A DNA stretch of 64,000 bases from Bradyrhizobiaceae bacterium (GTDB lineage: Bacteria > Pseudomonadota > Alphaproteobacteria > Rhizobiales > Xanthobacteraceae), in NCBI GenBank assembly GCA_020544565.1, contig CP078014.1, forward strand, positions 3,040,016-3,104,015, written 5' to 3'. A model generated the notes under the pieces. That model had not been told where the DNA came from and did not search any database. It saw only the letters and a program-made list of their open reading frames with translations. Below, one piece after another: positions 9,783 to 18,079 of this stretch. The stretch's first letter is position 1. The number at the start of each line of letters is the position of its first letter. The position numbers and the translations under genes were made by a program.

Positions 9783-10693
9783 GCATCCCCGACTATCAAT
9801 CCCTCATGCTCCCGGTCCTGGAGGTAGCTGCCAAGGCCGAGACCTCCGTGCCACTGGCCGAAGCTGAGATTGCGACGAAATTCGATCTCTCGGATGAAGA
9901 GCGCGAGCAGATACTTCCGAGCGGCAAACAGCGCGTTCTCCACAATCGAATCCATTGGGCAAAGTTCTACCTCACGAAGGCTGGGCTGCTGGAAAGCCCC
10001 AAGCGCGGACGCTTTGCGATAACTCCGGCTGGGCAACAGGTGCTCGCCAATCCGCCCGCCAGCCTCGATACCAAGTATCTACTTGCGATCCCGGCGTTTC
10101 GCGACTTCTACCGGGGTGGGGACGATTCCGAGGCGGTCACCGCGGCTGCCGAAGTGGAGCCTCCGTCCGCGACGCCTGAGGAGGTGGTCGAAGCCGCATA
10201 CAAAGCTGTCCACGCTGCACTGCGCGCAGACCTGCTGGCTCGCATCCTTCAAAACAGCCCGAGCTTCTTCGAACAGGTCATCGTCGAACTTCTGGTGGCA
10301 ATGGGCTACGGGGGCTCTCATCGCAATGCGTCCGAGCAACTTGGCAAATCGGGCGACGGGGGCGTTGACGGCGTGATCAACGAGGATGTTCTCGGTCTCG
10401 ATCGCGTCTACGTCCAAGCGAAACGATACGCCCCGGGAAGCGCGGTCGGGCGGCCCGAGATCCAGGCATTCACCGGAAGTCTGGTCGGCCTCGGCGCGTC
10501 AAAGGGCGTTTTCGTGACGACCTCGACGTTCTCCGCCCAGGCCGTCGAGTTCGCCTCTCGCATTCCGCAGCGTGTGATCCTGATTGATGGACGCCGCCTG
10601 ACCGAGCTGATGGTCGAGCACGGTGTCGGTGTGCGCTCCAGCCGTGTACTGGAGTTCAAGCGCCTGGACGAGGATTTCTTTTCGGAGGACTGA
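9779..10693 (+). CDS. mrr: Mrr-type restriction endonuclease
   Basis: This 304-residue protein has an N-terminal winged helix (about 1-95) and a C-terminal Mrr catalytic domain (about 155-290). The nuclease signature is GDGGVDGVI (D near residue 197) followed by VYVQAKRY (Q-x-K near 214), the Mrr variant of PD-(D/E)XK. Mrr enzymes cut modified or foreign DNA. Its start overlaps the Res-like stop (ATGA at 9779) and it is the last gene of the operon. A second nuclease beside a complete type III-like pair is unusual; it may act on methylated DNA or in a multi-subunit complex. No strong hairpin terminator is visible after the stop. Confidence 0.9.
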   Translation: MSIPDYQSLMLPVLEVAAKAETSVPLAEAEIATKFDLSDEEREQILPSGKQRVLHNRIHWAKFYLTKAGLLESPKRGRFAITPAGQQVLANPPASLDTKYLLAIPAFRDFYRGGDDSEAVTAAAEVEPPSATPEEVVEAAYKAVHAALRADLLARILQNSPSFFEQVIVELLVAMGYGGSHRNASEQLGKSGDGGVDGVINEDVLGLDRVYVQAKRYAPGSAVGRPEIQAFTGSLVGLGASKGVFVTTSTFSAQAVEFASRIPQRVILIDGRRLTELMVEHGVGVRSSRVLEFKRLDEDFFSED

Positions 10694-11013
10694 CCGCCCG
10701 GCAAAAGGGATATCAATTCGGGTGGCAGGCCGGCAGCAGTTTCTTGTTTAATTTCTGAAGCTTAGAATTCCGTACTGGCGCCGGTTCAGTCCAGAGGTCG
10801 AGAGAAGAAGGGCAGAGAGAGAACGTTCGGAGCCGAGTGTGCCGGTGTCGCAGTCCAGAGGTCCGCGCCAGAACCGCGCGGTTCCTTGGCGTTTGAGCCC
10901 CGCGGTCGAGATCGGAGAACGTTCGACCGGGTAGAAATGGCGGGGGATGAGGACCTGCAATCCAACATTCTCTCGCACGATTGCGACCGCCTTCGCTCAG
11001 GCCCTCTCCCTTC
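10694..11013. other. Non-coding gap between convergent genes, with short direct repeats
   Basis: These 320 bases separate the mrr stop from the 3' end of the minus-strand gene. No credible gene was found. A 13-base direct repeat, CAGTCCAGAGGTC, occurs at 10787-10799 and 10851-10863, and AGAACGTTCG occurs near 10820 and 10916. No clear intrinsic terminator is seen. Confidence 0.5.
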
Positions 11014-11406
11014 CTAGCTGTCTCCGCCTTTTAGGCCACGAACAGCCGATAGAGCGCTCAAGAGGACGCTCTCGGCTTCCGCGAGTTTACCGGCTACGAG
11101 CTGTTCCGGTCGGCCCGCCATTGCCAAAAACGCATTGAATACCTCGTCAGAATTTCGTGCAAGCGCAACGAGGTGTTCGCCACTCGGACCATAGCGCCCG
11201 GAAAACCAGTTCTTGGCGGTTCGTTCATTCGCGCCGGTCCAGCCGGCGGCAGTCTTGATCCCTGCATGGGTTGAGCCAAGCGCTCGGTGCAGCGCCGCGG
11301 CTATCTCAGTGGCAAAGCATGCCGTGTCTGGAGCTTCGCCACCAGCATTGGTTCCATTGCGACCGGGCTGGCCGGGAAAGAACTTGCCCTTTTTCGGAAA
11401 CGACAT
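11014..11406 (-). CDS. Small conserved protein, divergent from the recombinase module
   Basis: This 130-residue protein has a Lys/Gly/Pro-rich N-terminus (MSFPKKGKFFPGQPGRNG) and a helical core, about residues 35-95, containing GWTGANERTAKNWFSGRYGP, which resembles a helix-turn-helix. It is probably a DNA-binding regulator; similar proteins occur beside recombinase/ParB modules in rhizobia (recalled, not checked). The ATG at 11406 is chosen because AGGGGA lies six bases upstream on the minus strand. Its start is only 19 bases from the proposed recombinase start on the other strand, so their control regions must overlap. Confidence 0.7.
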   Translation of the reverse strand: MSFPKKGKFFPGQPGRNGTNAGGEAPDTACFATEIAAALHRALGSTHAGIKTAAGWTGANERTAKNWFSGRYGPSGEHLVALARNSDEVFNAFLAMAGRPEQLVAGKLAEAESVLLSALSAVRGLKGGDS

Positions 11407-11425
11407 TCCACGTCCCCTGACGATA

Positions 11426-13072
11426 ATGAGCCATGGGGGATCAGACACGGCTGTCCTTACGGACGGCACTTTTTTGCAGTGGCGTGAGGACGGACGGGTG
11501 AGGAGGCGAGCAGCGACGATCCCCCAAACCGGCAAGGACGATGCGAGTGTCTCGAAACCCGCGGTCGCCTACGTCCGCATGTCGACGGATCATCAGAAAT
11601 ACTCCACCGAAAACCAATTGGATGTGATCCGCCGGTATGCCACAGCACGCGGCCTGGAGATCATTCGGGTCTTTGAGGATTCTGGTCGGAGCGGGCTTCG
11701 GCTCGACGGTCGCGAGGCTCTTCAGAAATTGATGGCGGAGGTCCAGTCCGGTCACGCGGATTTCTCAGCGATCTTGGTCTACGATGTGAGTCGCTGGGGC
11801 CGGTTTCAGGACGCCGACGAAGGCGCCTATCACGAGCATGTCTGCTCACGCGCCGGCATCCGGGTGCACTATTGCGGTGAGCAGTTCGAGAACGACGGTT
11901 CAATTGGCTCCAACCTGCTGAAAACTGTCAAACGGGTAATGGCCGGTGAGTATAGCCGCGAACTTTCAGTCAAAGTATTCGCGGGGCAGTGCCGCCTCGT
12001 CGAACTCGGCTTTCGTCAGGGCGGCGCACCTGGCTACGGCCTTCGCCGCGTCCTGATCGACGAGCATCGCTCAGCGAAGGGAGAACTCGCCCGCGGCGAG
12101 CGCAAAAGCCTCCAGAGCGATCGTGTCGTCCTGGTGCCGGGGCCACCCCAAGAGGTGGACGTCGTTCGCCGGATGTACCGGATGTTCGTCGAGGAAGGTC
12201 GATCCGAACGAGAGATCGCAGGTGCTCTCAACGTGGATGGATTGCTGACCGACCTCGGGCGCCTGTGGACACGCGCCTCGGTCCATCAGGTGCTTACCAA
12301 TGAGAAGTACATTGGCAACAACGTCTACAACAAGGTTTCCTTCAAGCTGAAGCAAAGGCGGATCGTCAATGCCCGCGAAATGTGGATCCGCGCTGAGGGG
12401 GCATATCCTTCGATCGTTGATCGCGCCCTCTTCGAAAGAGCACGAGCGATCGTAGACGCGCGCGCCCGCCACTATACCGATGAAGAGCTTCTTTCTTTCC
12501 TCCGCATGCTGTTGAAACAGCAGGGTGTGCTCTCAGGCCTCGTTATTGACGAGCGCGATGAGATGCCGTCCTCGAGCGTCTATCGCCATCGCTTTGGGAG
12601 CTTGCTGCGCGCCTACGAACTGATCGGATATGAACCCGATCGCGACTATCGTTACATCGCAATCAACCGCGTTCTTCGCCGCTCGCACCCTCAAATCGTC
12701 GCCGAGATTATCGCTGGTGTCGAACGCGCCGGCGGCAGCGCAGTCCAGGATGCAACCAGTGACCTCCTGTCGATCAATGGCGAGTTCACCGCGTCGGTCG
12801 TAATCGCGAGGTCCTTCGCGACACCGAGCGGGTCGCTACGCTGGCGGATTCGGATGGACGTCGGGCTTATTCCCGACATCACAATCGCAATCCGCATGGA
12901 CGAATTGAACGAAGCAGCCCTCGATTATTACGTGCTGCCGAGCATCGACATGAGCGCATCACGCCTCAGGCTGGCGGAGCAAAATGGGCTGTCTCTTGAC
13001 GCATACCGCTTTGAAAATCTCGATTTCTTCTTTGCTCTGTCCGGCAGAGCCAAATTTGCGGAGGCCGCGTGA
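11426..13072 (+). CDS. Large serine recombinase of a recombinase-ParB-RepB module
   Basis: This 548-residue protein has an N-terminal resolvase domain with predicted nucleophile Ser53 (AYVRMSTDHQKYSTENQ) and conserved DVSRWGR and GEYSRELS segments, then a recombinase (PF07508-type) domain with GYGLRR and NEKYIGNNVYNK. The C-terminal part, about residues 350-548, is not a normal zinc-ribbon/coiled-coil integrase tail and lacks the usual cysteine cluster; I do not recognise it. The start is uncertain because no ribosome-binding site precedes ATG 11426, but no alternative start is better placed. It runs directly into two ParB-like genes, so its target is probably specific to this module rather than a phage att site. 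Confidence 0.82.
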   Translation: MSHGGSDTAVLTDGTFLQWREDGRVRRRAATIPQTGKDDASVSKPAVAYVRMSTDHQKYSTENQLDVIRRYATARGLEIIRVFEDSGRSGLRLDGREALQKLMAEVQSGHADFSAILVYDVSRWGRFQDADEGAYHEHVCSRAGIRVHYCGEQFENDGSIGSNLLKTVKRVMAGEYSRELSVKVFAGQCRLVELGFRQGGAPGYGLRRVLIDEHRSAKGELARGERKSLQSDRVVLVPGPPQEVDVVRRMYRMFVEEGRSEREIAGALNVDGLLTDLGRLWTRASVHQVLTNEKYIGNNVYNKVSFKLKQRRIVNAREMWIRAEGAYPSIVDRALFERARAIVDARARHYTDEELLSFLRMLLKQQGVLSGLVIDERDEMPSSSVYRHRFGSLLRAYELIGYEPDRDYRYIAINRVLRRSHPQIVAEIIAGVERAGGSAVQDATSDLLSINGEFTASVVIARSFATPSGSLRWRIRMDVGLIPDITIAIRMDELNEAALDYYVLPSIDMSASRLRLAEQNGLSLDAYRFENLDFFFALSGRAKFAEAA

Positions 13073-13983
13073 TGGCGAAAGACAGCTCAGGCACGGGTCG
13101 TAAGCGCGTGGCGCTGATCCCGACGGACCGGATACGGATTCTGAACCCACGAGTTCGAAACCGGCGCAACTTCGAGGAAATCGTCGAAAACATCGCCCGC
13201 ATCGGCCTGAAGCGACCGATTACCGTGAGCAAGCGCGCGGGCACCGAGCCGGCCGAGTACGATCTCGTATGCGGTCAGGGACGGCTCGAAGCATTCGTCG
13301 AACTGAAGCAACCGGCAATCCCAGCAATCATTATCGATGCTGACGAGAGCGACTGCCTCGTGATGAGTCTCGTCGAGAACTGCGCGCGGCGGCAGCACCG
13401 AGCGATCGATCTCATGCAGGAAGTTGGAGCTCTGCGGAAGCGCGGATATGACGACAATAAGATCGCCGCCAAGATCGGCGTGACCCCCGAATATGTCCAT
13501 ATGATCGCCAGCCTTCTTGACAGAGGCGAAGAGCGGCTCGTCTCGGCGGTAGAGACTGGCCTAATTCCGCTGAACCTCGCCATCGAGATCGCACGCACCG
13601 ACGATGAGGGAGCGCAGCGAGCGCTCACGCAGGCCTATACAGAGAAGAAGCTGCGGGGGAAAAAGCTCGTAGCGGTTCGACGGATTTTGCAACAACGGCA
13701 ACGTCGTGGACGACATGTAACCGAAAGCCGGTTCGGTCGTCGCGAGGGCTCACGACGCCCGCTTACGAGCGAGACTCTCGTCCGAGTCTACCGGCAGGAG
13801 GCTGACCGCCAAAAGCTGATGATTAAGAAAGCAGAGGTAACGCAAAATCGCCTGTTGTTTGTTGTCGAAGCGATCCGGTCACTCCGCGCCGACGAGAATT
13901 TCGTCACACTTCTTCGAGCCGAGGGTCTAGATTCAATGCCGGCGTATCTGGAGCAGCGCTTAGAAACGAGGCCGGGCTCATGA
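13072..13983 (+). CDS. ParB-like nuclease/partition-domain protein
   Basis: This 303-residue protein has an N-terminal ParB/Srx fold (about 10-110) with CGQGRLEAF and SLVENCARR, followed by a ParB-like HTH (about 120-170, YDDNKIAAKIGVTPEYVH) and a basic C-terminal region. The GTG at 13069 and ATG at 13072 are both possible; ATG 13072 is preferred for GGAGG at 13060-13064. It overlaps the recombinase stop and its own stop overlaps the next ParB-like gene. No ParA ATPase and no replication gene are nearby, so ordinary plasmid partition is unlikely. DNA binding is well supported; the biological role is unknown. Confidence 0.82.
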   Translation: MAKDSSGTGRKRVALIPTDRIRILNPRVRNRRNFEEIVENIARIGLKRPITVSKRAGTEPAEYDLVCGQGRLEAFVELKQPAIPAIIIDADESDCLVMSLVENCARRQHRAIDLMQEVGALRKRGYDDNKIAAKIGVTPEYVHMIASLLDRGEERLVSAVETGLIPLNLAIEIARTDDEGAQRALTQAYTEKKLRGKKLVAVRRILQQRQRRGRHVTESRFGRREGSRRPLTSETLVRVYRQEADRQKLMIKKAEVTQNRLLFVVEAIRSLRADENFVTLLRAEGLDSMPAYLEQRLETRPGS

Positions 13984-14894
13984 AGCGCGAATCCTGCCGC
14001 CCCGACGCAATCGTCCGCGCATTCGAAGACGACTGCGTTCTCGTGCCGATAGCATCGATCCTGCCAGTGCGAGCTCTACGGAAAACGGTCAAATCGAGCC
14101 ACAAATATCGGCAGATCGCAGCATCCATCCGTGAAGTGGGGTTGGTCGAGCCTCCCGTCGTCACACGGGATTCTAAGCAGCCCGAAACGTTCCTGCTTCT
14201 CGACGGGCATCTCCGGATCGAAATTTTAAAGGACATGGGAACGACCGAAGTGGAGTGTCTCGTGTCCACGGACGATGAGGCATTCACGTACAACAAGCGA
14301 ATAAGCAGGCTCGCTGCCGTGCAGGAGCACAAAATGATCCTCCGCGCCATTGAACGCGGCGTGCCCGAGGAGAAGATCGCCAAGGCGCTCGACATCAATG
14401 TCCAGAGTGTCCAGCGCAAAGTCCGAATGCTTGACGGCATATGTGACGAAGCCATTTCGCTGCTGAAGGACAAGACCTGTCCAATCGCCGTGTTCGAGAT
14501 CTTGCGCAGGATGACGGCAATGCGCCAAATCGAAGCCGCAGAACTCTTGATCAACGCCAACAATTATTCGGTGAGCTATGCCTCCGCAATCCTTGTAGGA
14601 ACCCCTCAAGCCCAACTCGTCGAGATCGACAAGCCAAAACGGCTGAAAGGGATGACGCCGGAAGCAATGGCCGGAATGGAACGCGAGCTTGGACGGCTTC
14701 AAGAAGCGATCACCTCGATCCAGGACTCGTATGGCAAGGATCACCTGCAGCTAACCGTGATCAAGGGATACATCACAAGACTGCTCGGGAACGCCCGCGT
14801 GGTTCGCTATCTCATGCAGCACAGGTCGGAATTTATGGCTGAGTTTCAAGCAATTGCCGAGATGACATCAACGCTGCCGTCAGAGGCTGCATAA
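13980..14894 (+). CDS. RepB-like plasmid partition protein (second ParB homologue)
   Basis: This 304-residue protein has an N-terminal ParB-like domain (about 20-110) with LLDGHLRIEIL, an HTH-like stretch (VPEEKIAKALDINVQSVQRK, about 127-146) and a C-terminal helical region resembling the RepB family (PF07506). It overlaps the preceding ParB-like gene by four bases (ATGA at 13980). Two consecutive ParB/RepB proteins behind a serine recombinase, without parA or repC, form a recurrent alphaproteobacterial chromosomal module as far as I recall. They may form a nucleoprotein complex that directs the recombinase. Confidence 0.82.
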   Translation: MKRESCRPDAIVRAFEDDCVLVPIASILPVRALRKTVKSSHKYRQIAASIREVGLVEPPVVTRDSKQPETFLLLDGHLRIEILKDMGTTEVECLVSTDDEAFTYNKRISRLAAVQEHKMILRAIERGVPEEKIAKALDINVQSVQRKVRMLDGICDEAISLLKDKTCPIAVFEILRRMTAMRQIEAAELLINANNYSVSYASAILVGTPQAQLVEIDKPKRLKGMTPEAMAGMERELGRLQEAITSIQDSYGKDHLQLTVIKGYITRLLGNARVVRYLMQHRSEFMAEFQAIAEMTSTLPSEAA

Positions 14895-15376
14895 CGATAC
14901 AAAGTTGATGGGGACCCGGACCCGATAAGCGCGGGGACCGCAGGAGAAGCCGCACTGTGGGGCGGATCAATCGCGGCGGTGGGGATGGCGGCGAACCCGT
15001 TCGGAGCCCACCAGACCGGTCGAATTTTCGCCGGTCGAGTGCCGACTCCGCGTCGGCATGAGTACAGCGGGGCGTGTCGGCAGATGTCGGTGGTGCTGGC
15101 ACGCCCCTCGGGTCCGAAACTCTGCATTTCCTAACACGGTTATCGAACCCAATGGATAGGGCATAAACTATTGCGGATTCGATGCATCGGCGCCTGGGAG
15201 GATGTGCCGGTCGAATTGACTTCGACCTTCTTTCTGTCAGCTCAATTTCTTTGTTGAGTAATTATTTTTGGCGGATCACATTAATGACTATCGTCCAATA
15301 TTTGCGATCATAGTTAGCATGTCGCATGAAAATTGAATTTTTCATCTGAAATTTTCACTTTACAGTAGGGGCATAA
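14895..15376. other. 482-base intergenic region with AT-rich promoter zone
   Basis: No gene is seen here. The first two thirds are GC-rich and hold a small hairpin, TGCCGA/TCGGCA, at 15040-15058, which could help end the preceding transcript. From about 15230 to 15375 the DNA becomes distinctly AT-rich, as expected for the promoter region of the nuclease/helicase/ATPase operon starting at 15377. A palindrome is reported separately. Confidence 0.6.
15326..15345. promoter_or_regulatory. Palindrome upstream of the AddB-like operon, possible operator
   Basis: ATGAAAA and TTTTCAT form perfect 7-base arms around TTGAAT, ending 31 bases before the first start codon of the operon. A further TTTTCA half-site follows at 15352-15357. 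The position fits a repressor site over the promoter, but no regulator is known. Confidence 0.4.
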
Positions 15377-18079
15377 ATGCACATCGTTTTTGGATGGGAG
15401 CTCGATGGCTCTTCTCATCCGCAGACTGCAAACGGGGCAGCAGCCGCAATCGGCCAACCTGTTGTCGGTCCAAACGGCCTTCTTGACATACTCGAATCGA
15501 CCCTCGGCTTGCTGGGTCCCAATACGCCAGCGGCCGTTCGCATTGCCAGATATCTGGAGCGCCTACGTTCGCTCGATGATGGGTCGCGCTTCTATTCCCG
15601 CTCTTTCGCGCGGGACGCCTGGGCAACAGCGAAACAGATACTGGCTTGGCGCGACGAACTCTATGCGTCCGGCTGGCAAGGTCAACCGATTGAAAGCGCG
15701 GGAGCGCGCCTCGAAACAATGGCGTCCATCGAGACGGCTACGGGCCAGCCTCTGGGGAATAGCCGGGGAGAGAGACTTCACGCCGTCTTGGAGATTCTGA
15801 CCAAGGGGCACGAACTACCAATCGAACGGATCGACGTAGTACCGTCCGAAGAGCGGCTCCCAACGATGTGGCGGCGCCTGTTAGCCCATCTCCGTGTTAC
15901 CGGGGTCTCGATCCGCAACCTAGAGTGTCCTGCGAATACGGGGGACTCCGATCTCGTTGCCATCCAACGTGCACTATGCGGCGTCAAAGCCGAAAAATTC
16001 GTTGGAGATGGAAGTCTCATCATTCTTGACGCCGATGATGAATGGCAAGCGGCCGATGCCGTGGCGGCCTGGCTCGCGTCGGGAGATAACCGGGAAACAG
16101 TCATAGTCCGCGGAACCGGATGCCCGGCTCTTGATGCCGCTTGTCGCAGGCTGGGATTACCCCGTCCGGGATGGACCGAAACGTCACCTCAACGCAACGC
16201 ACTTCAGGTACTGCCGCTAGCATTAGAGATTTTGTGGGAGCCACTTGAGCCAGCGCGGGTGCTGGAATTCCTAAGCCTTCCGCAATCTCCCCTTCCCCGA
16301 TTTGTGTCTCACCGGTTTACTCGCGCTCTGATGGATGAACCAGGCATCGGCGGAGAGCGATGGATTGAAGCATGGCGGGACTGCATCAACGATTTGACCG
16401 GCTGGCGACGTGCCGACGGACTGGATGATACCGCAGTCAAAAAAGAAGTTGGGAAGGCCCAGGAGGAATGGAAATTCTGGCTGGAACCACAGCGATTTCG
16501 TCGATCCGATGGACTTCCCGTTCAACTAATCCAAGACGTATGCCATCGCATCGCCCAATGGTCAGGTGGTGTTGCACAGCGCGACAATGACTACCTTTTC
16601 TTGACGGCTGCGGCACATTCCTCGACGCTCAGCGAGTCGATCGCTGCCCTAGGCGCGTCCCGTATCCCAGCAATCCAACTTGGCCGCATCATCGACGCGG
16701 TAACGGCAGAAGGCGCCACTACCCCGGCGGCATCCGAGGAAGCCGCCCCTTGGTCGGTTGTTGATGCGCCTGGTCAGATTTGGGGAACGGCCGACACGGT
16801 GCTCTGGTGGGGATTTTCTGGTGACGTCAGCCCACCAGCTCGTCAGCCTTGGTCAAGCGCTGAAATTGCGGCGCTGACCGCCGTCGATGCTCACATCGAG
16901 CCAATTGAAGCTGCAACTATCCGCGAGGCTGCCAGTTGGCGTCAGGCGCTGCTAGGAGCTCGATCTCGCGCGATCCTTGTGATGCCTCGCCGTCTCCGAG
17001 GAGAAACAGCAACACCGCATCCGTTGTGGCATGAGATATTTGCGCAGCTCGAATCACTGCAGGCTGTCGCCAAGGCCCGGATCCCGGCTGGAACACTTTC
17101 GCTCAGTGAAACAGCCTCGATAGGCGAACGCGTGATCAACCGCCAAGGAATTGGCCCACTCGCATTACCGACCGCCCGACGCCGATGGGTCGTGCCCGCT
17201 TCAACGCTCACCCGCCGACCAACCGAGTCGATCACCAGCATCAAAACGATGATCGAATGCCCGCTCGCCTGGACCTTAAACTACGGCGCACGTATTCGTC
17301 CCAGCGCCCTCGATGCGTTGCCCGACGACGCGAAACTGATTGGAACCCTCGCCCACGCCATCGTCGAGAAACTTTTTGCTCAACGGAAGAGCTGGTTGCC
17401 GGAGGAGGCGGCGACCGAAACTGCCAAAATGTTTGATAGCCTCGCGATCCAAACTGCAGCACCTTTGCTGCGGCCTGGGTATGCGGTCGAATTTGAAAGA
17501 GCCAAGGTGCGCGTCACGGATTCGATCCGTCTGCTTATCCAGATGATTTCCGACGCCGGCTTGACCGTTAGGGGAGTTGAAGAAGAGCTTGTTGCTACAT
17601 TCGCGCCGGGGCAAGACTTCGAAGGTTATCTGGATCTCGTTCTCGAGGACGCAAAGGGCCGATCGGTCGTCCTCGATCTCAAATGGTCGACGCGGGACAA
17701 GTACCGCCGCGAAGAGATTCAGGAAGGCCGCGCTCTTCAGCTAGCCGCATATACCTGGCTCGAGGAACAGGCCGGGCACACCTCACTGGGCGCTGGATAT
17801 TTTATGCTGCGACAACAAAACCTCCTTTTCACCGGCTCCTATCCGTTCTCCGCTGCCCACCATGTGCCCGGCTCGGATCTCAACCAGACATGGGCGGCGT
17901 TATGTGCCGCCTACAATCATCGCATGGAGCAACTGGAGCGCGGTGATGTTTTGGTAAGAGGCATCCCGGCTGGAACTGACGAGATCGACGTTGACCCCAT
18001 GCCCCAAGTCGAACCGAGCTGCAGATTCTGCGACTACAGCTCCCTTTGCGGCGCGTCGATTGAAGGAGGCCGGCGATGA
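15377..18079 (+). CDS. AddB-like Fe-S PD-(D/E)XK nuclease subunit
   Basis: This 900-residue protein has no Walker A, so it resembles an inactivated helicase subunit like AddB. Its C-terminal nuclease domain shows GYLDLVLED (about 750) and VVLDLKWS (about 765-772), followed by QLAAYTWLEE, the RecB-family PD-(D/E)XK pattern. Four cysteines at C628, C882, C885 and C891 match the AddB 4Fe-4S arrangement that clamps the nuclease domain. AGGGG at 15367-15371 supports ATG 15377. The stop overlaps the AddA-like gene (ATGA at 18076). Housekeeping AddB is longer (about 1000-1150 residues) and the N-terminus here is unlike it, so this is probably an accessory paralogue for phage defence. Confidence 0.82.
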   Translation: MHIVFGWELDGSSHPQTANGAAAAIGQPVVGPNGLLDILESTLGLLGPNTPAAVRIARYLERLRSLDDGSRFYSRSFARDAWATAKQILAWRDELYASGWQGQPIESAGARLETMASIETATGQPLGNSRGERLHAVLEILTKGHELPIERIDVVPSEERLPTMWRRLLAHLRVTGVSIRNLECPANTGDSDLVAIQRALCGVKAEKFVGDGSLIILDADDEWQAADAVAAWLASGDNRETVIVRGTGCPALDAACRRLGLPRPGWTETSPQRNALQVLPLALEILWEPLEPARVLEFLSLPQSPLPRFVSHRFTRALMDEPGIGGERWIEAWRDCINDLTGWRRADGLDDTAVKKEVGKAQEEWKFWLEPQRFRRSDGLPVQLIQDVCHRIAQWSGGVAQRDNDYLFLTAAAHSSTLSESIAALGASRIPAIQLGRIIDAVTAEGATTPAASEEAAPWSVVDAPGQIWGTADTVLWWGFSGDVSPPARQPWSSAEIAALTAVDAHIEPIEAATIREAASWRQALLGARSRAILVMPRRLRGETATPHPLWHEIFAQLESLQAVAKARIPAGTLSLSETASIGERVINRQGIGPLALPTARRRWVVPASTLTRRPTESITSIKTMIECPLAWTLNYGARIRPSALDALPDDAKLIGTLAHAIVEKLFAQRKSWLPEEAATETAKMFDSLAIQTAAPLLRPGYAVEFERAKVRVTDSIRLLIQMISDAGLTVRGVEEELVATFAPGQDFEGYLDLVLEDAKGRSVVLDLKWSTRDKYRREEIQEGRALQLAAYTWLEEQAGHTSLGAGYFMLRQQNLLFTGSYPFSAAHHVPGSDLNQTWAALCAAYNHRMEQLERGDVLVRGIPAGTDEIDVDPMPQVEPSCRFCDYSSLCGASIEGGRR

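Noticed and set aside
649..10693. Calling the restriction operon DISARM or BREX
   Set aside because: The SNF2 and methyltransferase genes invite the DISARM name, but drmA, drmB and drmC are missing, and no BREX pglZ or brxC gene is present.
13072..14894. Reading the ParB/RepB pair as a plasmid partition locus
   Set aside because: No ParA/RepA ATPase, RepC or origin features nearby.
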